A stretch of DNA of 64,000 nucleotides from Sciscionella marina DSM 45152 (GTDB lineage: Bacteria > Actinomycetota > Actinomycetes > Mycobacteriales > Pseudonocardiaceae): NCBI RefSeq assembly GCF_000379465.1, contig NZ_KB905425.1, forward strand, positions 143,163 to 207,162, in the 5' to 3' direction. The translations under genes were made by a program, and so were the position numbers. Of the stretch, positions 60,531 through 64,000 are shown piece by piece. The notes under the pieces were generated by a model that searched no databases, had not been told where the DNA came from, and saw only the letters and a program-made list of their open reading frames with translations. Within the stretch, counting starts at the first letter, position 1, and each line of letters begins with the position of its first letter.

Positions 60531-61594
60531 CCGATCGCGAATGGGTCGCGAACGCCATCCGGGTGCTCGAGGCCGATGCGAACCGCAGCGCCGACACCCA
60601 TCTGCACGTGTTCCCGCTGCCTGCGAGCTGGGGAATCGACCTTTACCTCAAGGACGAATCGGTGCACCCGACCGGTTCGCTCAAGCACCGGCTCGCCCGC
60701 TCCCTGCTGCTCTACGGGCTGGTGAACGGGAACATCTCCGCGGACACCGTGCTCATCGAGGCTTCGAGCGGCTCGACCGCGGTCTCCGAGGCGTACTTCG
60801 CGCGGATGCTCGGGCTCGAATTCGTCACCGTCGTCCCCCGCAAGACCAGCAGGCAGAAGATCGAGCTGATCGAGTTCTACGGCGGGCGCTGTCATTTCGT
60901 GGACTCGCCGCCGGCGATCTACAGCGAGGCCGAGCGGCTCGCCGCCGAATGCCACGGCTACTACCTCGACCAGTTCACCTACGCCGAGCGCGCGACCGAC
61001 TGGCGCGGGAACAACAACATCGCCGAATCCGTGTTCGAGCAGATGAACCTGGAGCGGTATCCGGTCCCGGAGTGGATCGTGGTCGGTGCGGGAACCGGCG
61101 GGACGAGCGCGACCTTCGGGCGCTACATCCGCTATCGCAGGCACGAGACCAGGCTCGCCGTTGTCGATCCGGAGAACTCCTCCTTCTTCGGTGCCTGGGA
61201 GACCGGGGCGCTCGACTACGCGACCGGGATGCCCTCGCGGATCGAGGGGATCGGGCGGCCGCGCTGCGAACCGTCCTTCCTGCCGCAGGTCATCGACGAC
61301 ATGTTCGTGGTGCCCGATGCCGCGTCCATGGCCGCCATCCGGCTACTGCGCGAGCGCACCGGGCACTGGGCCGGTGGGTCCACCGGGACCAACCTGTGGG
61401 GCGCGTTCACCGTGATCGAGCGGATGCTGCGCGCCGGGCAGCGGGGCAGCGTGGTCACCCTGCTCTGTGACGGCGGTGAGCGCTATCAGCACACCTACTA
61501 CGACGATGCCTGGCTCACCGAGAACGGCCTGCACACCGCGGAGTACATCGCCGCGATGGAGAACTTCCTGAGCACCGGGCGGCTCAGCGGGTAA
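60527..61594 (+). CDS. PLP-dependent cysteine desulfhydrase-like enzyme (Cds1/Rv3684 type)
   Basis: The 355-residue protein belongs to the cysteine-synthase fold group. It has the PLP Lys in [20 protein letters not shown], the phosphate loop [17 protein letters not shown] and [20 protein letters not shown]. Similar length and motifs occur in M. tuberculosis Cds1, which releases H2S from cysteine. The Lrp regulator before it may respond to cysteine. Cysteine synthase activity is an alternative. Its stop overlaps the convergent DUF6191 gene by 11 bases. Confidence 0.86.
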   Translation: MTDREWVANAIRVLEADANRSADTHLHVFPLPASWGIDLYLKDESVHPTGSLKHRLARSLLLYGLVNGNISADTVLIEASSGSTAVSEAYFARMLGLEFVTVVPRKTSRQKIELIEFYGGRCHFVDSPPAIYSEAERLAAECHGYYLDQFTYAERATDWRGNNNIAESVFEQMNLERYPVPEWIVVGAGTGGTSATFGRYIRYRRHETRLAVVDPENSSFFGAWETGALDYATGMPSRIEGIGRPRCEPSFLPQVIDDMFVVPDAASMAAIRLLRERTGHWAGGSTGTNLWGAFTVIERMLRAGQRGSVVTLLCDGGERYQHTYYDDAWLTENGLHTAEYIAAMENFLSTGRLSG

Positions 61595-61871
61595 ACGGCC
61601 GCCGCAGGCTCGCCGTTCCCTGATCCAGGTCCATCCCATTGCGGGGCGGCGCGCCTTCGGCCTGTTCCTCGCGCATCAGCGAGACCGAGTCCTGGTGTTC
61701 GAGCTCGTTGCGCTTGCTGCCGTAGAAGATCGCGGTGACCTCGTTGAAGTAGCTCGCGGTCACCGGGGTTCCGCCGGTCTTGCGCCTGCGCTTGCGGAGC
61801 AGTTCGTAGGCGCCGACCAGGACGACTGCGAGGACCCCGCCCGGGATCGCGAAGGCCAATGCCGTCTGCAT
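61584..61871 (-). CDS. DUF6191 single-helix membrane protein
   Basis: The ATG at 61869-61871 gives 95 residues. One helix ([20 protein letters not shown]) is followed by a cytosolic part with [20 protein letters not shown] and [20 protein letters not shown], which match the DUF6191 pattern as I remember it (FNE...GS+..ELEH..S..L.R.E..EGAPPR). The function is unknown. It follows the acetyltransferase gene by 37 bases. Confidence 0.72.
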   Translation of the reverse strand: MQTALAFAIPGGVLAVVLVGAYELLRKRRRKTGGTPVTASYFNEVTAIFYGSKRNELEHQDSVSLMREEQAEGAPPRNGMDLDQGTASLRRPFTR

Positions 61872-61908
61872 GCGCTGGGAACGCGCGAGGCGGCGCGCGA
61901 GTTCCGCT

Positions 61909-62415
61909 TCACGCCAGCAAGCGGTGCAGCCGGATCTCCTCCAGTGGTGGGCTGCCCCGGATCGACTCCTGCTTGCGTGCCCCATCCGCGCGCCAGCCGT
62001 GCGCTTCGTAGAACCGGTGCGCCCGCTCGTTCCCGTCGAGTAGCCACACGACCGCTTCCCGATGGCCCGTCTCCTGCAGCTCGCGCAGCGCCGCGGCGTG
62101 CAGCAGGGTGCCGATTCCGCGCCGCCAATGGTCCGGATCCAGGTACAGCGCGTACAGCTCGCCGATGCCCGCCTCTCCCCGGTCCGGGCCATGGCCGGCG
62201 AAACCGAGCACGCTGCCCTCCTCGACCGCGACCAGGGTGCGGGCCCCGCCCGTGCGGGTGAGTTTCGCGCGCAGATCGCTTGCCCGGTCTAGCACCGAGA
62301 GGGTGCGCAGGAATTCCTCGGGCATCAGTCCCGCGTAAGCGTGCTGCCAGGCACGAATCTGCGCCCTGGCGATACCTTCGGCGTCTGCGGGAGTGGCCGC
62401 GCGGACCTCGCTCAT
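61909..62415 (-). CDS. GNAT-family N-acetyltransferase
   Basis: The ATG at 62413-62415 gives 168 residues. The GNAT fold is seen in VRAATPADAEGIARAQIRAW, ELYALYLDPDHWRRGIGTLL (acetyl-CoA loop) and HRFYEAHGWRADGARK. The substrate is unknown. A frame reaching 62451 has weaker support. It is transcribed away from the cyclase gene and followed by the DUF6191 gene. Confidence 0.88.
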   Translation of the reverse strand: MSEVRAATPADAEGIARAQIRAWQHAYAGLMPEEFLRTLSVLDRASDLRAKLTRTGGARTLVAVEEGSVLGFAGHGPDRGEAGIGELYALYLDPDHWRRGIGTLLHAAALRELQETGHREAVVWLLDGNERAHRFYEAHGWRADGARKQESIRGSPPLEEIRLHRLLA

Positions 62416-62484
62416 CCGGTGATCTTGCTCGCGAGCGTGCGCACCGAGCAAGCGAGTTCACGACGTACTGGCAGTATGTGAAGG

Positions 62485-63258
62485 GTGGCTCGACAATTCA
62501 CTCGCGGTCGCCGGGTGCTGGAGTATCTCGACCAGCATCCGAGGCTGCTCGCGTTCGTGGAACGGGTGCGTACCCTGCTCCCCGGGGATCCCGGCTACGG
62601 CGACCCGCTCTCGGTGAGCGGATCGCGCACCTCGAATGTGCTCGGCCAGCAGCTGGCCAATCTGGCGAACCGGAAACCGAGTGCCCTGCGGGAGTTCGGG
62701 CTCGGCGCGCTGCAGGTGTGGCAGGCCTACGCCTCCTCGCAGCCGAACGCGGTCGGCACCGCGGATGTGAGCCTGGTGTTCACCGATCTCGGCAAGTTCT
62801 CCGACTGGACGCTCAAGGTGGGCGACGATGCCGCGCTGGCCCTGTTGCGCGAGGTGAGCGCCGAGGTCGAGCCGATGATCGGAATACATGGCGGCAGGCT
62901 GGTGAAACGCCTCGGGGACGGTCTGATGGCGGTGTTCGCCGAACCCGGCGGCGCCCTCGAGTTCATGATCGGGGCCAGGGACGCGGTGGACGCGCTGGCC
63001 AGCAACGGGAGCCGGCCCCGGATGCGCTGCGGTGCACACCTCGGCAAGCCGAGCAAACTGGGCGGGGACTACTTCGGCGCGGATGTGAACATCGCCGCCC
63101 GGGTCGCCGCTGCGGCCGCGCCCGGTGAGGTGCTCGTCTCGTCCAGCATGTACGAGCAGCTCGATCTCGACCGTCATGAACTGCGCAAACGCCTGTGGTT
63201 CCGTGCGAAGGGGGTGCCCGCGGAGGTGCGGGTGTACACCGTGATGGCCGACGACTGA
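62485..63258 (+). CDS. Class III nucleotide cyclase-domain protein
   Basis: The 257-residue protein has an 85-residue N-terminal region that I cannot assign and a C-terminal class III cyclase domain. First metal Asp: VFTDLGKFSDW. Adenine-selecting Lys and second Asp: GRLVKRLGDGLMAVF. Purine Asp, Asn and Arg: YFGADVNIAARVA. The catalytic set appears complete, so cAMP synthesis is expected. No membrane helix is visible. The GTG start follows a GAAGG sequence. Confidence 0.88.
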   Translation: MARQFTRGRRVLEYLDQHPRLLAFVERVRTLLPGDPGYGDPLSVSGSRTSNVLGQQLANLANRKPSALREFGLGALQVWQAYASSQPNAVGTADVSLVFTDLGKFSDWTLKVGDDAALALLREVSAEVEPMIGIHGGRLVKRLGDGLMAVFAEPGGALEFMIGARDAVDALASNGSRPRMRCGAHLGKPSKLGGDYFGADVNIAARVAAAAAPGEVLVSSSMYEQLDLDRHELRKRLWFRAKGVPAEVRVYTVMADD

Positions 63259-63272
63259 ACCGTTCGCCGGTC

Positions 63273-63788
63273 TCAGACCTCCCGAGTGCCCGCCCGATGC
63301 CGCGCGGCGAGTTCGGCGTAGATGCGGCTGTTGTTCTCCACCCACTCGCGCGCCGTGTCGCTCATCGGCTCGATCCGCTTGGCCGGTGCGCCCATGGCGG
63401 TCATGCCCGCGGGGATCTCGGCGCCCGGTGGGATCAGGGCACCGGCCGCGATGAGGGCCGCCTCGCCGACGGTGGCCCCATCGAGCACGGTCGAGCCGTT
63501 GCCGATGAGGGCACCGGCTCCCACCTGCGCCTCGTGCACCACGCAGGAATGCCCGACGGTGGCGCCGCGGCCGATGACGGTGCCCGCGCTCGCGCAGTGG
63601 ATCACGGTGTTGTCCTGGACGTTCGCCCGTTCCTCGATGCGGATCGGACCGAAGTCGGCGCGCAGCACCGCGCCGTACCAGACCGAGGCGCCCGCCTCCA
63701 CGGTCACCTCGCCGATCAGGGTGGCGGTCGGCGCGATCCACGCGTCCTCGTGCACGTCCGGGGTCTTGCCCTCGAAGGAGAACAGCAT
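63273..63788 (-). CDS. Gamma-class carbonic anhydrase-like hexapeptide protein
   Basis: The 171-residue left-handed beta-helix has repeats such as WIAPTATLIGEVTVEAGASV and VIGRGATVGHSCVVHEAQVG. Three histidines expected to hold the metal lie in DNTVIHC and VGHSCVVHEA. The protein resembles YrdA/CaiE-type gamma-carbonic anhydrases; enzymatic activity of such homologues varies. It is transcribed away from the siderophore-interacting gene, with 18 bases between starts. Confidence 0.9.
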   Translation of the reverse strand: MLFSFEGKTPDVHEDAWIAPTATLIGEVTVEAGASVWYGAVLRADFGPIRIEERANVQDNTVIHCASAGTVIGRGATVGHSCVVHEAQVGAGALIGNGSTVLDGATVGEAALIAAGALIPPGAEIPAGMTAMGAPAKRIEPMSDTAREWVENNSRIYAELAARHRAGTREV

Positions 63789-63793
63789 GGCTT

Positions 63794-63799
63794 TAGCAT
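63794..63799 (+). promoter_or_regulatory. Candidate -10 hexamer of leaderless SIP transcript
   Basis: TAGCAT lies seven bases before the GTG at 63807. Confidence 0.45.
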
Positions 63800-63806
63800 T
63801 TCACCG

Positions 63807-64000
63807 GTGAGCGGTACGAAACAACGCAGCAGGAGAAGGGCCCGGCCCACGCAGACGCGGCTGTTCCGCGCGCCGGTCTCGCGCACCGAACGAATCACCC
63901 CGGGGATGCAGCGAGTCACCCTGTGTGGTGGCGACCTCGGCGAGTTCGTGAACGCGGGCACCGATTCGCACGTGGTGCTGTACTTCTACGCCGAGGAAGC
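63807..64000 (+). CDS. Siderophore-interacting protein (FAD/NAD-binding), 5' part
   Basis: Only the first 64 residues are in the window. A basic leader (SGTKQRSRRRARPTQTRLFR) is followed by VSRTERITPGMQRVTLCGGD and a FAD-binding start (FVNAGTDSHVVLYFYAEEA). This matches the N-terminus of SIP ferric-siderophore reductases. The basic leader of about 18 residues is longer than usual. The gene continues beyond 64000. Confidence 0.75.
   Translation, partial: MSGTKQRSRRRARPTQTRLFRAPVSRTERITPGMQRVTLCGGDLGEFVNAGTDSHVVLYFYAEE

Overview
This window looks like a chromosomal segment of a high-GC Gram-positive bacterium (Actinomycetota), most likely of the Pseudonocardiaceae type. The evidence is the strong G/C bias at third codon positions, frequent GTG and TTG starts, many genes with a -10-like hexamer 6-8 bases before the start codon (leaderless messages), and actinobacterial markers: BldC, MprAB, an Eis-like acetyltransferase, DUF4229, DUF3093, DUF3054 and DUF6191 proteins, and a Rex-HemA-HemC-HemD-HemB operon. 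The genus cannot be fixed from the sequence alone. I saw no rRNA, tRNA, CRISPR array, transposase or prophage.

Left part (1-10.9 kb): an envelope-stress locus. The genes mprA, mprB, an HtrA-type protease (pepD-like), moaB and mscL lie in the order known from Mycobacterium tuberculosis, but a deoR-type regulator and galT sit between mprB and the protease. An Eis-like acetyltransferase, a 3-hydroxyacyl-CoA dehydrogenase and an orphan NarL-type response regulator follow.

Middle part (11-36 kb): mostly accessory metabolism in short operons. These are a lipase; a dienelactone hydrolase, a quinone-type oxidoreductase and a degenerate GlpD-like protein; citrate synthase; a PfkB sugar kinase; an acyl-CoA dehydrogenase; a GntR regulator with an MFS exporter; a secreted Ntn-hydrolase acylase; two resistance-like enzymes (a PAT-type acetyltransferase and a Vgb-type streptogramin lyase); a homocysteine methyltransferase; an FAD oxidoreductase coupled to an ABC-class ATPase; an ArsR regulator with a Tat-exported beta-lactamase-fold enzyme; a YczE / PP2C-like / voltage-sensor-like operon divergent from a MocR regulator; and a secreted proline-rich protein.

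Right part (36-64 kb): RadC; a heterodimeric ABC exporter whose two halves have lost complementary ATPase motifs; a membrane-anchored serine/threonine kinase; a fasciclin lipoprotein; then the heme operon rex-hemA-hemC-hemD, hemB, small membrane proteins and hemL. A cytochrome c maturation block follows (phosphoglycerate-mutase-like protein, TlpA, CcdA, ResB, CcsA). It is split after tlpA by a RelBE-type toxin-antitoxin pair. Heme synthesis and cytochrome c assembly thus sit together, with redox control expected through Rex. The segment ends with a MinD-like ATPase, BldC, an Lrp regulator, a Cds1-like cysteine desulfhydrase, a class III nucleotide cyclase, a gamma-carbonic anhydrase and the start of a siderophore-interacting protein.

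The most unusual signals are: a 13-bp palindrome GTCCA-N3-TGGAC that recurs inside unrelated coding sequences; a two-copy intergenic element in front of mscL and the Lrp gene, 59 kb apart; paired ArsR operator candidates around one regulator gene; and the complementary degeneration of the ABC exporter.
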